Shown here piece by piece: positions 10,143-20,542 of a stretch of DNA of 64,000 bases. The stretch is taken from positions 1-64,000 of the forward strand of contig NZ_JRUQ01000044.1 of NCBI RefSeq assembly GCF_000773975.1. Reading direction: 5' to 3'. Made by a program: the position numbers and the translations under genes. The stretch is from Erwinia typographi (GTDB taxonomy: Bacteria > Pseudomonadota > Gammaproteobacteria > Enterobacterales > Enterobacteriaceae). A model generated the notes under the pieces. That model did no database searches. It saw nothing but the letters and a program-made list of their open reading frames with translations, and was not told the DNA's origin. How positions within the stretch are numbered: position 1 is the first letter of the stretch; the number at the start of each line of letters is the position of its first letter.

Positions 10143-11126
10143 ATGACCCGGGTAAATCTGATTACCGGCTTTTTAGGCAGCGGCAAAACCACCACCCTGC
10201 TGCATCTGCTGGCTAACAAACCGGAGAACGAACGCTGGGCCGTTTTGGTCAACGAGTTTGGTGAAGTGGGGATTGATGGCGCGCTGCTGGCTGAAAGCGG
10301 CGCGATCCTGAAAGAGATCCCCGGCGGCTGCATGTGCTGCGTGAATGGGCTGCCGATGCAGGTCGGGCTCAATATGCTGCTTAAGCAGGCTAAACCCGAT
10401 CGCCTGCTGATCGAACCCACCGGCCTCGGGCATCCCAAACAGATCCTGGAGATGCTGACAGCGGAAGTTTATACCCCGTGGCTGACGCTGGAGGCTTCTT
10501 TATGTCTGCTGGACCCTCGCCAGCTGGCGGATCGGCGCGTGGTGGAGAACGAAAACTTCCGCGACCAGCTTGCCGCCGCCGATATTATCGTGGCGAATAA
10601 AGCTGACCGCTGGCAGGAGGCGGATAAACAGGCGCTGGCGCAGTGGCAGGCCAGCGACGAGCAGCAGCGCCCGGTGGTCATCGCCAGCTTTGGCAAAATT
10701 GAGAATGCTTTGCTTGATCGGCCGCGTACTAACCTGCGGACGCTGCCGGAGGGGCATAATCACGCGCACGCGAAGCCCCAGTCAGGACTGGCCGCGCTGT
10801 CGCTCACCTCGGGAACCCGCTGGCGCCGCTCGTTAAATCAGGGACAGGGTTATTATGCCTGCGGCTGGATTTTCGATGCCGATACGGTGTTCGACACCAT
10901 CGGCCTGCTGGAATGGGTGCGGCTTGCTCCGGTTTCCCGCGTAAAGGGAGTGATGCGCATTCAGGAAGGGTTAGTCAGCGTCAACCGCCAGGGAGAAGAT
11001 TTTCATATTGAAACCCGGCAATCCGCGCCGCCAGACAGCCGGATAGAGATGATCCACGAGTCGGAGGCTGACTGGAACATTTTGCAAACATCTTTGTTGA
11101 AACTTCGTTTAACTCCAGAGGTATAA
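10143..11126 (+). CDS. yeiR: Zinc-binding COG0523 GTPase YeiR
   Basis: A G3E-family GTPase (CobW/COG0523), a putative zinc metallochaperone. The 327 residues carry the Walker A loop GFLGSGKTT at residues 9-17, the metal-binding CxCC signature (GGCMCC) near residue 62, the NKAD guanine-specificity motif and a C-terminal CobW domain. The start was moved 36 bases inward because MTRVNLITGFLGSGK is the family amino end and an AAGGAGAG ribosome site precedes it. A Zur-like palindrome upstream suggests induction by zinc starvation. Confidence 0.93.
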   Translation: MTRVNLITGFLGSGKTTTLLHLLANKPENERWAVLVNEFGEVGIDGALLAESGAILKEIPGGCMCCVNGLPMQVGLNMLLKQAKPDRLLIEPTGLGHPKQILEMLTAEVYTPWLTLEASLCLLDPRQLADRRVVENENFRDQLAAADIIVANKADRWQEADKQALAQWQASDEQQRPVVIASFGKIENALLDRPRTNLRTLPEGHNHAHAKPQSGLAALSLTSGTRWRRSLNQGQGYYACGWIFDADTVFDTIGLLEWVRLAPVSRVKGVMRIQEGLVSVNRQGEDFHIETRQSAPPDSRIEMIHESEADWNILQTSLLKLRLTPEV

Positions 11127-11127
11127 T
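11097..11127 (+). promoter_or_regulatory. Candidate lpxT promoter
   Basis: A TTGAAA hexamer and a perfect TATAAT, 19 bases apart, overlap the end of yeiR and its stop codon. They lie about 40 bases before lpxT. The spacer is longer than ideal. Confidence 0.4.
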
Positions 11128-11166
11128 CTGCTCCGTTACTATTTCTTAATTAATCCTTAACCTGAA

Positions 11167-11874
11167 ATGACCATTAACCGTTTACTGACTATCCTGGTAC
11201 TTAATGTGCTGGGCTTAGCGCTATTCTTTTCCTGGTATCTTCCGGCTAACCACGGCTTCTGGTTCCCGATCGATAAAGGTCTTTTTTACTGGTTTAACGA
11301 TCGGCTGTTGACCAGCAAGCCGCTGCTTTGGCTGCTGGCTATTACCAACTTCAGGGCATTTGATGGCATTTCGCTGTTAGCAATGGGCGCGCTCTATCTC
11401 CATTTCTGGCGTCGCGAAACGCCGCCCGGCCGTCGTCGTTTGCTGGCAATTGGTATTGCTATGTTAATTTGCGCCGTGGTGCTCAACCAGTTGGGTCACC
11501 TCATTCCGGTTTCCCATCCCAGCCCAACTAAATTCTTCCCGGAGGTTAATCACGTCTCAGAATTAACCGGTATTCCGGCGAAGGACGCTTCGACAGACAG
11601 CTTCCCCGGCGATCACGGCATGATGCTGATGGTGTTTGCCTGCTTTATGCTGCGGTATTTTACCCGGCGCGCCTTTCTGCTTGCCGTGGCTATCGTGCTG
11701 ATTTTCGCCTCGCCGCGCATTATGATTGGCGCTCACTGGTTTACCGATGTGGTGGTGGGTTCGCTCTCTATCGTGCTGGTAGGCATGAGCTGGTGCTTAA
11801 TGACGCCGCTCAGCGATGCGATCGTTAACGCGCTGTATCGCCATCTGCCAGGAAAATATAAGCCTGCGAAGTAA
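11167..11874 (+). CDS. lpxT: Kdo2-lipid A phosphotransferase LpxT
   Basis: Inner-membrane PAP2-superfamily enzyme that transfers phosphate from undecaprenyl pyrophosphate to the 1-phosphate of lipid A, on the periplasmic face. The 235 residues show about six hydrophobic segments and PAP2 motifs: a SFPGDHGM motif near residue 156 and GAHWFTDVVVG near residue 194, with the catalytic histidines. It lies between yeiR and mepS as in E. coli. Confidence 0.92.
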   Translation: MTINRLLTILVLNVLGLALFFSWYLPANHGFWFPIDKGLFYWFNDRLLTSKPLLWLLAITNFRAFDGISLLAMGALYLHFWRRETPPGRRRLLAIGIAMLICAVVLNQLGHLIPVSHPSPTKFFPEVNHVSELTGIPAKDASTDSFPGDHGMMLMVFACFMLRYFTRRAFLLAVAIVLIFASPRIMIGAHWFTDVVVGSLSIVLVGMSWCLMTPLSDAIVNALYRHLPGKYKPAK

Positions 11875-12369
11875 CCAGCCGCTTGCCGTTTGCAAAAAGG
11901 TCCCTTTTGTAAACGGCCAGGCCTGTAATTAGCATCTTGATTAAATTTCCGTTAAAAGATTTCATTATGGCTGCGGGCAGGCAAAAACGGTGACTTAACG
12001 CGATTGTCCAGCCTGATGACTCTTAAATTTAAAGAGTCGTCTTTTTTTTGCGCTTTTTTACCCTTTTCTCCTCAAGTTTTCTCCCTGATTGCCGATATTG
12101 TAGCCGTGATAACAGATTCTTGTTTCATATCATTAAAACCTATAAAAAAGTCGCTAAAACCCCTCGCCATGGGGCTGGTAATCGGGTAACCTCGATTTCG
12201 ATTAGGCTACTTAAGTAAACTATTTCCAGATTTACACTAAAAATTGTGCTCCCTTGCACATTTTAGGGTTTCAGGAATTGTCTTACCCTGTTGCGCTAAT
12301 TAATCTCGTTCCGTCTCGCAATTTTTCTAACGACTTCGTCGTTAAGGACTTCAAGGGATCACAAACATA
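11875..12369. other. lpxT-mepS intergenic region with a terminator
   Basis: About 500 bases of AT-rich DNA without a convincing gene. It contains a strong rightward terminator, and upstream of that about 140 bases that could belong to the lpxT 3' UTR or to a small RNA. The last 180 bases should hold the mepS promoter and leader. A rightward frame of about 60 codons starts just before the terminator stem and runs through it; it is not called. Confidence 0.5.
12018..12049 (+). terminator. Intrinsic terminator after lpxT
   Basis: A perfect 7-bp stem (GACTCTT/AAGAGTC) with a 7-base loop is followed by GTC and eight T residues. It ends lpxT or a small transcript that begins in the preceding gap. 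Confidence 0.85.
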
Positions 12370-12945
12370 ATGGTCAAGTCTCAACCAATTCTGAGATATA
12401 TCTGGCGGATTTTACCCGCGGTCGCTCTGGCGACGACACTATCAGCATGTAGCTCGACGAATACCGGCAATAATGCACAAACTGATACGCATGCAGTTAA
12501 GAACCAGAACGGTTTTTTACTTCAAGCGTCTCAGGATGAATTCGAACAGATGGTCCAGAACGTGGATATCAAATCACGCCTGATGGATCAGTATGCAGAC
12601 TGGAAAGGCGTTCGTTACCGTCTTGGCGGTACCAGCAAACGCGGCATTGATTGTTCGGGATTTGTACAAACTACGTTCCGTGAACAGTTTGGCCTGGATC
12701 TCCCCCGCTCCACCTATGAGCAGGAAGATACCGGGAAAAGCATCAACCGTGGCAAGTTACGTCCAGGTGATTTAGTGCTGTTCCGCGCCGGTTCTACCGG
12801 TCGCCACGTCGGCATCTATCTTGGCAACGATAACTTCGTTCACGCCTCTACCAGCAATGGCGTGATGATTTCTAATCTGAACGACAGCTACTGGAAGTAT
12901 CGTTACCGTGAAGCTCGACGGGTTCTGAAAAACTCCCAGAGTTGA
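12370..12945 (+). CDS. mepS: Murein DD-endopeptidase MepS (Spr), lipoprotein
   Basis: Outer-membrane-anchored cross-link hydrolase needed for peptidoglycan expansion; in E. coli the NlpI-Prc system degrades it. The 191 residues start with a lipoprotein signal peptide whose lipobox LSAC places the acylated cysteine at C27. An NlpC/P60 domain follows, with catalytic Cys95 (RGIDCSGF) and histidine (GRHVGIYLG), then the supporting residue region at NFVHAS. The family length is matched. It has a strong terminator of its own. Confidence 0.96.
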   Translation: MVKSQPILRYIWRILPAVALATTLSACSSTNTGNNAQTDTHAVKNQNGFLLQASQDEFEQMVQNVDIKSRLMDQYADWKGVRYRLGGTSKRGIDCSGFVQTTFREQFGLDLPRSTYEQEDTGKSINRGKLRPGDLVLFRAGSTGRHVGIYLGNDNFVHASTSNGVMISNLNDSYWKYRYREARRVLKNSQS

Positions 12946-12982
12946 CTTCAGGTCCCTGAAGTCTGCGAAAAACGAGATAAGA

Positions 12983-13008
12983 AACGCTGCTTCGGCAGCG
13001 TTTTTTTT
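12983..13008 (+). terminator. Intrinsic terminator after mepS
   Basis: An AACGCTGC/GCAGCGTT stem with a TTCG tetraloop is followed by a run of eight T residues, a textbook rho-independent terminator. Confidence 0.95.
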
Positions 13009-13102
13009 ATCTACCGGGGAATAAATTTACGCATTGCCTCGCCCGTGGCCCTGCTGCTACCCTTGCCGGGTGCATTTTTTTCTCCTGGAGCTGAATAACA
13101 CC

Positions 13103-14911
13103 ATGATATTGCGCTGGTTTACTTTCTTACTTTTCAGCGTTACCGCTGCATCCGCTCAGGCTGAAAATATTAAGGTGAGCTACGCCTTCGCCCAGCTCGG
13201 TGAACCTAAATATGCCGCTGATTTCACCCACTACGATTATGCCAACCCGACCGCGCCGAAAGGCGGCAGCGTGACCCTTTCCGCTATCGGTACCTATGAC
13301 AACTTCAACCGCTTTGCGATGCGCGGCAACCCCGGCGCCGGTACGGATACGCTTTACGACCCGCTGTTCACCACCTCTGACGATGAAACGGGCAGCTATT
13401 ACCCGTTGATTGCTGAGTCCGCCCGCTATCCCGACAGCAGCCGCTGGATTGAAGTCACGCTGAATCCGCAGGCCCGTTTTCAGGACGGTTCGGCCATCAC
13501 GGCAACGGACGTGGCCTTTACCTTTCATAAATTTATGACCGAGGGCGTACCGCAGTATCGCGTGTATTATAAAGGCGTCACGGCAAAAGTTATTTCAGAG
13601 CTGACCGTACGTTTTGAGCTGCCGGAAAGCGATCGCGATAAAATGCTGTCGCTACTCTCCACCCCGGTGTTCCCGGAAAAATTCTGGAAAGACCACAATC
13701 TTGGCGAGCCCCTTTCCGCGCCGCCCTTATCCAGCGGCCCTTATCGCGTCTCCTCCTATAAAGTGGGTCAGTACATTAGCTATTCCAGAGTAAAGAATTA
13801 CTGGGCGGCAAATCTGCCGGTCAATAAAGGCCGTTTTAATTTTGATACGCTGCGCTACGATTATTATCTGGATGATAATGTCGCCTTTGAGGCGTTTAAA
13901 GCGGGCGCGTTTGATTTTCGTAACGAAAGCTCGGCGAAAAAGTGGGCGACGCAATATCGCGGTAAAAATTTCGACAATCATTTTATTACCAAAGACGAAC
14001 AGCCTAATGATGTGGCTACGGCCAGCAGCTGGCTGGCCTTTAACGTCCAAAAACCCCTGTTCAGCGACCGTCGGGTTCGCGAGGCGATTTCCCTTGCCTT
14101 TGATTTTGAATGGATGAACAAGGCGCTGTTCTATCACGCCTATCATCGCAGCAACAGCTATTTCCAGAATACCGAATATGCGGCGCGCAACTATCCTGAT
14201 GCCAAAGAGCTGGAAATTCTCGGGCCGCTAAAAGGCAAAATTCCTGATCGGGTCTTCTCGCAGATTTATCAACCTCCCCATACGGACGGCAGCGGCTACG
14301 ATCGAGCTAATTTGCTCAAGGCGCTGGACCTGCTTAAGCAGGCAGGCTGGACGTTAAAAAACCAAAAATTAACCAACGTCAAAACGGGCCAAAGCTTCGG
14401 ATTTGAGCTGCTGCTGCGCAGCGGCGGCAACGATCAGTGGGTGCTGCCTTTCCAGCATACGCTTAGCCGGTTGGGCATCACCCTGACTATCCGCCAGGTG
14501 GACAGCTCCCAGTATCTGGCTCGCCTGCGCAAAAGCGATTTTGATATGCTGCCTTCTCCCTACCCGGCAATGCCGTTCCCGGACAGCAATTTGCAGATCT
14601 ACTGGGCCTCCAGCTTTGTTAATTCAAGCTATAACCGCCCGCACGTCATGAGTCCGGTGCTGGATGGGCTGATCGCGCAGATCAATCAGCATCAGGGAGA
14701 CAAGGTCGCGCTGCTGCCGCTCGGCCGAGCGCTGGACCGGGTTCTCACCTGGAATTATTACATGATCCCCATGTGGTATAACGCCAACAATCGCTATGCG
14801 TACTGGAGCAAGTTTTCAATGCCGACTATCCGCCCGACTTATTCTCTGGGCTTTGACAGCTGGTGGTATGATGCTAACAAAGCCGCGCAGCTGCCGGCCC
14901 AACGTCGCTAA
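13103..14911 (+). CDS. yejA: Peptide ABC transporter periplasmic binding protein YejA
   Basis: Substrate-binding protein of the YejABEF importer, which in E. coli takes up peptides and the Trojan-horse antibiotic microcin C. The 602-residue product has a Sec signal peptide (hydrophobic core about residues 4-14, cleavage likely after AQA near residue 19). A family-5 extracellular solute-binding fold follows, with [15 protein letters not shown] early and a Trp/Tyr-rich end. The longest frame starts 69 bases earlier, but the start used here gives the proper signal peptide and follows a CTGGAG ribosome site. Confidence 0.95.
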   Translation: MILRWFTFLLFSVTAASAQAENIKVSYAFAQLGEPKYAADFTHYDYANPTAPKGGSVTLSAIGTYDNFNRFAMRGNPGAGTDTLYDPLFTTSDDETGSYYPLIAESARYPDSSRWIEVTLNPQARFQDGSAITATDVAFTFHKFMTEGVPQYRVYYKGVTAKVISELTVRFELPESDRDKMLSLLSTPVFPEKFWKDHNLGEPLSAPPLSSGPYRVSSYKVGQYISYSRVKNYWAANLPVNKGRFNFDTLRYDYYLDDNVAFEAFKAGAFDFRNESSAKKWATQYRGKNFDNHFITKDEQPNDVATASSWLAFNVQKPLFSDRRVREAISLAFDFEWMNKALFYHAYHRSNSYFQNTEYAARNYPDAKELEILGPLKGKIPDRVFSQIYQPPHTDGSGYDRANLLKALDLLKQAGWTLKNQKLTNVKTGQSFGFELLLRSGGNDQWVLPFQHTLSRLGITLTIRQVDSSQYLARLRKSDFDMLPSPYPAMPFPDSNLQIYWASSFVNSSYNRPHVMSPVLDGLIAQINQHQGDKVALLPLGRALDRVLTWNYYMIPMWYNANNRYAYWSKFSMPTIRPTYSLGFDSWWYDANKAAQLPAQRR

Positions 14912-14922
14912 GGGGTAAAAGT

Positions 14923-16011
14923 TTGGCCGCTTATTTATTACGCCGACTGCTGCTGGTGATCCCCACGCTTTGGGCGATTATCACCATCAACTTCTTTATT
15001 GTGCAGATCGCCCCCGGCGGTCCGGTCGATCAGGCGCTGGCGAATATCGAGTTCGGCCAGACTACCGGTCTGCCGGGCGGCGGCGCGAGTGAAAGCCATT
15101 CGCGCGTTAACCTGAGCGCCAACCCCGGCGACAGCCAGTATCGCGGCTCCCGCGGCCTGGACCCTGAGGTGATTGCTGAGATAACCAAACGCTACGGCTT
15201 CGATAAACCGCTTTATCAGCGTTACTTCACTATGCTGTGGAACTACGTGCGTTTTGATTTCGGCGACAGTCTGTTTCGCAGCAACTCGGTCCTGCAACTG
15301 ATTAAAGAAAGTCTGCCGGTGTCGATCACCCTCGGGCTGTGGAGCACGCTGATTATCTATCTGGTGTCGATCCCACTTGGCATTAAGAAAGCGGTACGTA
15401 ACGGCAGCGCGTTTGATATCTGGAGCAGCGCGCTGATTATTATCGGCTATGCGATCCCCTCTTTCCTGTTCGGTATTTTACTGATTGTGCTGTTCGCCGG
15501 CGGCAGCTATCTGGACTGGTTCCCGCTGCGAGGGCTGGTTTCCGCCCAGTTCGACGCGCTGCCCTGGTACGGTAAAATCACCGATTATCTCTGGCACATT
15601 ACTCTGCCGGTGATTGCTACGGTGATTGGCGGCTTCGCCACGCTGACCATGCTGACCAAAAATTCGTTTATGGATGAAATCCGCAAGCAGTACGTGGTCA
15701 CCGCGCGGGCGAAAGGGCTGGATGAGAAAAAAATTCTTTATCGCCACGTATTCCGCAACGCCATGCTGCTGGTCATTGCCGGTTTCCCGGCCACCTTTAT
15801 CAGCATGTTTTTCACCGGTTCGCTGTTAATTGAGGTGATGTTCTCGCTGAATGGCCTCGGTCTGCTGGGCTATGACGCTACCATCCAGCGCGATTATCCG
15901 CTGATGTTTGGCACGCTGTATATTTTCACGCTGATTGGCCTGCTGCTGAATATCCTTAGCGATATGACCTACACGCTGGTCGATCCCCGCATTGATTTTG
16001 AGGGACGATAA
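14923..16011 (+). CDS. yejB: Peptide ABC transporter permease YejB (TTG start)
   Basis: Inner-membrane permease of YejABEF, 362 residues. An N-terminal helix is followed by a periplasmic loop of about 120 residues and a BPD-type permease core with the cytoplasmic coupling motif [14 protein letters not shown] near residue 260. The start codon is TTG, twelve bases after yejA, preceded by an AAGGGG ribosome site. The encoded amino end agrees with the E. coli protein (GAYLIRRLLLV), so the rare start is probably real. The stop overlaps the next ATG by one base. Confidence 0.95.
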   Translation: MAAYLLRRLLLVIPTLWAIITINFFIVQIAPGGPVDQALANIEFGQTTGLPGGGASESHSRVNLSANPGDSQYRGSRGLDPEVIAEITKRYGFDKPLYQRYFTMLWNYVRFDFGDSLFRSNSVLQLIKESLPVSITLGLWSTLIIYLVSIPLGIKKAVRNGSAFDIWSSALIIIGYAIPSFLFGILLIVLFAGGSYLDWFPLRGLVSAQFDALPWYGKITDYLWHITLPVIATVIGGFATLTMLTKNSFMDEIRKQYVVTARAKGLDEKKILYRHVFRNAMLLVIAGFPATFISMFFTGSLLIEVMFSLNGLGLLGYDATIQRDYPLMFGTLYIFTLIGLLLNILSDMTYTLVDPRIDFEGR

Positions 16012-17036
16012 TGAGCCGCTTAAGCCCCGTTAATCAGGCGCGCTGGGCGCGATTCCGCCACAACCGCCGCGGATACTGGTCGCTGTGGATCTTTGCCATC
16101 CTGTTTGTACTCTGCCTGGGCGCCGAGCTGTTGGCTAACGATAAGCCGCTGCTGGTGCATTACCATGACCGCATCTGGTTCCCGCTGCTGGTGGATTACA
16201 ACGAGACGGATTTCGGCGGCCAGTTGGCCACCCCGGCGGATTATCAGGACCCGTGGCTGCAATCGCGCATCGCTCAACAAGGTTGGGCAATCTGGGCGCC
16301 CATTCGCTTTGGCGACGGGACGATCAATTTTGCCACCACGGCGCCCTTCCCTTCGCCGCCTTCCGCACAGAACTGGCTGGGAACCGATGCCAACGGCGGC
16401 GACGTGCTGGCCCGCATCCTGTACGGCACGCGGATCTCGCTGCTGTTTGGCCTGATGCTGACGCTGATTTCCAGCGTTATCGGCATTGTGGTTGGCGCTT
16501 CGCAGGGCTATTACGGCGGCAGGGTAGACTTGTGGGGCCAGCGCTTTATTGAAGTGTGGTCCGGGATGCCAACGCTGTTTCTGATTATTCTGCTGTCGAG
16601 CGTAATCCAGCCGGGCTTCTGGTGGCTACTGGCGATCACCGTGGCGTTTGGCTGGATGCAGTTAGTCGGCGTGGTCAGAGCTGAGTTTCTGCGCACCCGT
16701 AACTTTGACTATATCCGTGCGGCGCAGGCCCTCGGCGTTAGCGATGGCAAAATCATGTCGCGCCATATGCTGCCTAACGCCATGGTAGCCACCCTCACCT
16801 ATTTGCCTTTTATTCTGTGCGGCTCGATCACCACGCTGACCTCGCTGGATTTTCTGGGCTTTGGCCTGCCGATGGGGTCGCCCTCGCTCGGCGAACTGCT
16901 GCTGCAGGGGAAAAACAATTTACAGGCGCCCTGGCTGGGGATGGCCGCCTTCTTTTCACTGGCGATCCTGCTGTCGCTGTTGATTTTTATCGGTGAGGCT
17001 GTTCGTGACGCCTTCGATCCCAGTAAGGTGTACTGA
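16011..17036 (+). CDS. yejE: Peptide ABC transporter permease YejE
   Basis: Second inner-membrane permease of the Yej importer, 341 residues. An OppC-type N-terminal helix and a large periplasmic segment precede the permease core with the conserved IRAAQALGVSDGKIMSRHMLPN loop near residue 235, which docks onto the ATPase. Start and stop each overlap the neighbouring gene by one base (TAATG and TGATG), so yejB, yejE and yejF are translationally coupled. Confidence 0.95.
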   Translation: MSRLSPVNQARWARFRHNRRGYWSLWIFAILFVLCLGAELLANDKPLLVHYHDRIWFPLLVDYNETDFGGQLATPADYQDPWLQSRIAQQGWAIWAPIRFGDGTINFATTAPFPSPPSAQNWLGTDANGGDVLARILYGTRISLLFGLMLTLISSVIGIVVGASQGYYGGRVDLWGQRFIEVWSGMPTLFLIILLSSVIQPGFWWLLAITVAFGWMQLVGVVRAEFLRTRNFDYIRAAQALGVSDGKIMSRHMLPNAMVATLTYLPFILCGSITTLTSLDFLGFGLPMGSPSLGELLLQGKNNLQAPWLGMAAFFSLAILLSLLIFIGEAVRDAFDPSKVY

Positions 17037-18619
17037 TGTCGCTACTGACCGTCAAAAATTTAAGCATTGCCTTTCGTCAGGCTGGCATCGATCGCCAGGT
17101 CGTCAGCGATCTGTCGCTGTCGGTGGATGCCGGGGAGACGCTGGCGCTGGTCGGCGAGTCCGGCTCGGGGAAAAGCGTCACGGCCTTGTCGATGATGCGT
17201 CTGCTGCCTGGGCCGCCGGTGGTTTATCCACAGGGTGAGATCCTGTTCGCCGGCCAGGACGTACTGAAAGCCGATGAGCGCCAGATGCGCGGCCTGCGCG
17301 GCAACCGGATGGCAATGATTTTTCAGGAACCCATGGTGTCGCTCAACCCGCTGCACAACATTGAAAAGCAGCTGTATGAAGTGCTGTCGCTGCACCGAGG
17401 GATGCGCAAAGAGTCCGCCAGAGCGGAGATGCTCAGCTGCCTCGATCGCGTCGGGATCCGTCAGGCAGCGAAACGCCTGAACGACTTTCCGCATCAGCTG
17501 TCCGGCGGCGAGCGCCAGCGGGTGATGATCGCCATGGCGCTGCTGACGCAGCCTGAGCTGCTGATTGCCGACGAGCCGACGACCGCACTGGACGTCACGG
17601 TACAGGCGCAAATCCTCGTACTGCTGCGGGAGTTGAAGCAGGAGATGAATATGGGACTGCTGTTTATTACCCATAATCTTAACATTGTGCGCCAGCTGGC
17701 GGATAGCGTGGTGGTGATGCGCAACGGTCAGGCTGTGGAAAAAAATAGTACCTCGCAGCTGTTCAGCGCCCCGCAGCATCCTTATACCCAGGCACTGCTG
17801 AACGCAGAGCCGGAAGGCCGCCCAGATCCTGTTGATAAAGACGCGCCACTTCTGCTGCGCGTGGAAAACCTCCGCGTGGCCTTCCCGATAAAACAGGGCT
17901 TATTGCGGAGGATTACCGGCTACCATCACGCGCTTAAGTCGCTGAGTTTTACCCTGAGGCCAGGCGAAAGCCTGGGGCTGGTCGGCGAATCCGGCTCGGG
18001 GAAAAGCACCACCGGGCTGGCTTTACTGCGCCTGATTCAGTCTCAGGGAGAGATCTGGCTCAACGAGCGGCCGCTGCATGAGTGGGATCGGCAGAAAATG
18101 CTGCCGGTTCGCCGCCAGATGCAGGTTGTTTTCCAGGACCCAAACTCCTCGCTCAACCCGCGCCTCAGCGTGCTGCAAATTATTGCCGAGGGTCTTCAGG
18201 TGCATCACCCCGATCTGAGCACGGCGGAGCGCGAGGAAAAAGTGATAGAGGCAATGCAGGAGGTGGGGCTGGAGGCTGAGACACGCCATCGCTATCCGGC
18301 AGAATTTTCCGGCGGTCAGCGCCAGCGCATCGCCATCGCCCGGGCGTTAATCCTTCAGCCCAAACTGATTATTCTTGATGAACCAACCTCGTCACTGGAC
18401 CGCTCGGTGCAGAAACAGATTCTGACGCTGCTGAATAAATTGCAGCAAACCCACCGGCTCGCCTACATCTTTATCAGCCACGATTTACGGGTAGTCCGCT
18501 CTTTATGCCATCAGGTTGTGGTGCTGCGCGAGGGGGAAGTCGTGGAACAGGGCGAGTGTGAGCAGATCTTTGCTTCGCCAGCGGCGGACTATACCCGCCA
18601 GCTACTCTCGCTAGCCTGA
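17036..18619 (+). CDS. yejF: Peptide ABC transporter duplicated ATPase YejF
   Basis: Cytoplasmic ATPase of YejABEF, with two nucleotide-binding domains in one 527-residue chain. The first domain has Walker A GESGSGKS (near residue 39), signature LSGGERQR and Walker B LLIADEP. The second has Walker A GESGSGKS (near residue 317), signature FSGGQRQR and Walker B LIILDEP. Each half ends with an oligopeptide-transporter C-terminal extension. It is the last gene of the operon. Confidence 0.96.
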   Translation: MSLLTVKNLSIAFRQAGIDRQVVSDLSLSVDAGETLALVGESGSGKSVTALSMMRLLPGPPVVYPQGEILFAGQDVLKADERQMRGLRGNRMAMIFQEPMVSLNPLHNIEKQLYEVLSLHRGMRKESARAEMLSCLDRVGIRQAAKRLNDFPHQLSGGERQRVMIAMALLTQPELLIADEPTTALDVTVQAQILVLLRELKQEMNMGLLFITHNLNIVRQLADSVVVMRNGQAVEKNSTSQLFSAPQHPYTQALLNAEPEGRPDPVDKDAPLLLRVENLRVAFPIKQGLLRRITGYHHALKSLSFTLRPGESLGLVGESGSGKSTTGLALLRLIQSQGEIWLNERPLHEWDRQKMLPVRRQMQVVFQDPNSSLNPRLSVLQIIAEGLQVHHPDLSTAEREEKVIEAMQEVGLEAETRHRYPAEFSGGQRQRIAIARALILQPKLIILDEPTSSLDRSVQKQILTLLNKLQQTHRLAYIFISHDLRVVRSLCHQVVVLREGEVVEQGECEQIFASPAADYTRQLLSLA

Positions 18620-18623
18620 GCGG

Positions 18624-18965
18624 TCAGGAAGAGCCGCCCCGGAAAGTTTCGGCAATGCCGACGCCAAAGTTTTTCAGGCGGCAGGTGGCAGCACACTCAT
18701 CATGGCGGGCAACAAACAGGCAAGGTTCGCCCGCCCACTCCACCACGGCGCAGTTGAGCTGAATTTCCGTCAGCGCGTCTTTAATCATTTGCATGATCTC
18801 CCACGCCTGCTTGCCGCTCTGGCTAAGCAGCGTAAGGCCGATCAGATCGTCATCCGCCTTATGGCTGTTGAGGATCAGCGGCTCCACGCAGGTGCCCATT
18901 GGCCCCGCTCCCCAACGGTAACTTTGCGGTAAACGATGTACTACGGAATGCTGTAACGTATTCAC
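18624..18965 (-). CDS. yejG: Conserved protein YejG
   Basis: A 113-residue protein of the enterobacterial YejG family, function unknown. It matches E. coli YejG in length, in the amino end (VHRLPQSYRW), and in the highly conserved tail EPCLFVARHDECAATCRLKN followed by FGVGIAE. It is convergent with yejF, with only four bases between the stops, as in E. coli. Confidence 0.9.
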   Translation of the reverse strand: MNTLQHSVVHRLPQSYRWGAGPMGTCVEPLILNSHKADDDLIGLTLLSQSGKQAWEIMQMIKDALTEIQLNCAVVEWAGEPCLFVARHDECAATCRLKNFGVGIAETFRGGSS

Positions 18966-19303
18966 CCTGACTCCCCAGACCGGTATCAGCCATTTTTAAC
19001 AGCTCTCTTCGCGCGCTTTTTCTCTGGCAAAAAACGGGACCATTAATGGGCTAATGCAGCAGCCCTGCTCCTGTTAATATTTTTTTGAGAAGTAACTCTC
19101 ATTTTAACGCTATATTTACCGCGTTAGCGGCGCGATAACAACCACTTTTGTTGCACAGCGGTAACTTTTTTAATGGATTAATTTTACATATACATAACAT
19201 CAGCAGACATAAAGCGGTCAGAGCAGGATTAAGTGAAAAGAAGTGAAAAATGGTGGGCAAAAACGGGCAGGAGCCGCGCGCCATTCAGGCGCACGGCGGG
19301 CTG
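18966..19303. other. yejG-bcr intergenic region
   Basis: About 340 bases with no gene called. It should contain the leftward yejG promoter, and at its right edge the bcr terminator hairpin. A short leftward frame of 61 codons has a cysteine- and leucine-rich product unlike known proteins and is not accepted. Confidence 0.5.
19273..19297 (-). terminator. Probable bcr terminator hairpin
   Basis: A 10-bp GC-rich stem with one wobble pair and a 5-base loop lies just after the bcr stop. A modest T-rich run follows on the minus strand. Confidence 0.6.
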
Positions 19304-20509
19304 TCAGGCCGACGCATCTTTGCGCGGGCGGGTCGCATAGATAAACAACAGGATGGAGAGCGTTGCGCAGATAAAAATAGACCCCACCATCGGCCAGGCG
19401 CTGTTAAATGACAGCGTCGACAGTAAGGCGCCGACCAGCGCCCCCACGCCAAAGCGCAGCGTTCCGGCCAGTGAAGAGGCCGTACCGGCCATATGCGGAA
19501 ACTCTTCCAGGATCACCGCCATCGCGTTCGACGAAACCATCGCCACGCAGCCGATAAACATCGCCACGCCAAACACCAGCGGCAGGAAGCCCAGGTTAAA
19601 TGCGCTGACCAGCACCATCCAGACGCCCATGCTGAACTGTATCAGCAGGCCGAAGCGAAACATCGCCAGCGGACCAAAGCGGCGCACCGAACGGCTGTTC
19701 AGCAGCGTCATCAGGAACAGAAATACCACGTTAAGCGCAAAGTAATAGCCGAAATCCTGCGGCGTGATGTGGTTCAGCTCAATGTAAACAAACGGCCCGG
19801 CGTTAAGGAACGAGAAGAGTCCGGCGAACGAGAAGCCGCTGGCCAGCATATAGCTGAACACCCGCTTGTGGCGGAATAGCGAAAGGAAATTACCCATCGT
19901 GGTGCGCAGATGAAACTTCTGGCGCTTATCTTTGGGCAGCGTTTCTTTAATTTGCGTGACCACCAGCACCGTGGTCACCACCGCCGCGCCTGAAATCGTC
20001 CAGAAAATGGCGTGCCAGCTCCAGATCAGCAGCAGCCAGCCGCCAACGATCGGCGCCATCAGCGGCGCAATAGTGGTGACCAGCATCACAAAAGACATCA
20101 TGCGTGAAAACTCCTCTTTCGAGTAGGTATCACGCATCAGCGCACTGATCACCACGCTTCCGGCAGCCGCAGAGAGCCCGTGCAGCAAACGCATATAAAT
20201 CAGGTGATCGATGGTTTGCGACATAGCGCAGGCAGCGGCGGCTACGGCAAAGATCAGCGTCCCTGCCGCAATAACCGGCTTGCGGCCAAAGCTGTCAGCG
20301 AGCGGGCCATAAACCAGCTGGCCCAGCGCAAACCCCAGAATGTAGATGTTCAGCGTCATCTGCACGCTGCCAGCGGACACGCCGAACTCACGAGCAATTT
20401 CCGGCAGCGCAGGCAAATACATATCAATCGACAACGGCATTAACATGGCCAACAGGCCGAGGATCACCACCAGTCCCACCGATGAGTTCTTGTCCTTACG
20501 CACCCTCAT
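19304..20509 (-). CDS. bcr: Bcr/CflA family multidrug efflux MFS transporter
   Basis: Proton-driven drug exporter, in E. coli for bicyclomycin, sulfonamides and cysteine. The 401 residues form 12 transmembrane helices of the DHA1 family. The Bcr signature [16 protein letters not shown] lies in helix 1 and the MFS motif [13 protein letters not shown] follows helix 2. It lies 33 bases downstream of rsuA on the same strand, as in E. coli, and is probably co-transcribed with it. Confidence 0.93.
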   Translation of the reverse strand: MRVRKDKNSSVGLVVILGLLAMLMPLSIDMYLPALPEIAREFGVSAGSVQMTLNIYILGFALGQLVYGPLADSFGRKPVIAAGTLIFAVAAAACAMSQTIDHLIYMRLLHGLSAAAGSVVISALMRDTYSKEEFSRMMSFVMLVTTIAPLMAPIVGGWLLLIWSWHAIFWTISGAAVVTTVLVVTQIKETLPKDKRQKFHLRTTMGNFLSLFRHKRVFSYMLASGFSFAGLFSFLNAGPFVYIELNHITPQDFGYYFALNVVFLFLMTLLNSRSVRRFGPLAMFRFGLLIQFSMGVWMVLVSAFNLGFLPLVFGVAMFIGCVAMVSSNAMAVILEEFPHMAGTASSLAGTLRFGVGALVGALLSTLSFNSAWPMVGSIFICATLSILLFIYATRPRKDASA

Positions 20510-20542
20510 TGCTCCTCACTTCTGCTTTTTATTAGTTTGCAA

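Noticed and set aside
12004-12189. 61-codon frame between lpxT and mepS
   Set aside because: It overlaps the terminator hairpin and T-tract, which explain its Phe/Leu-rich start.
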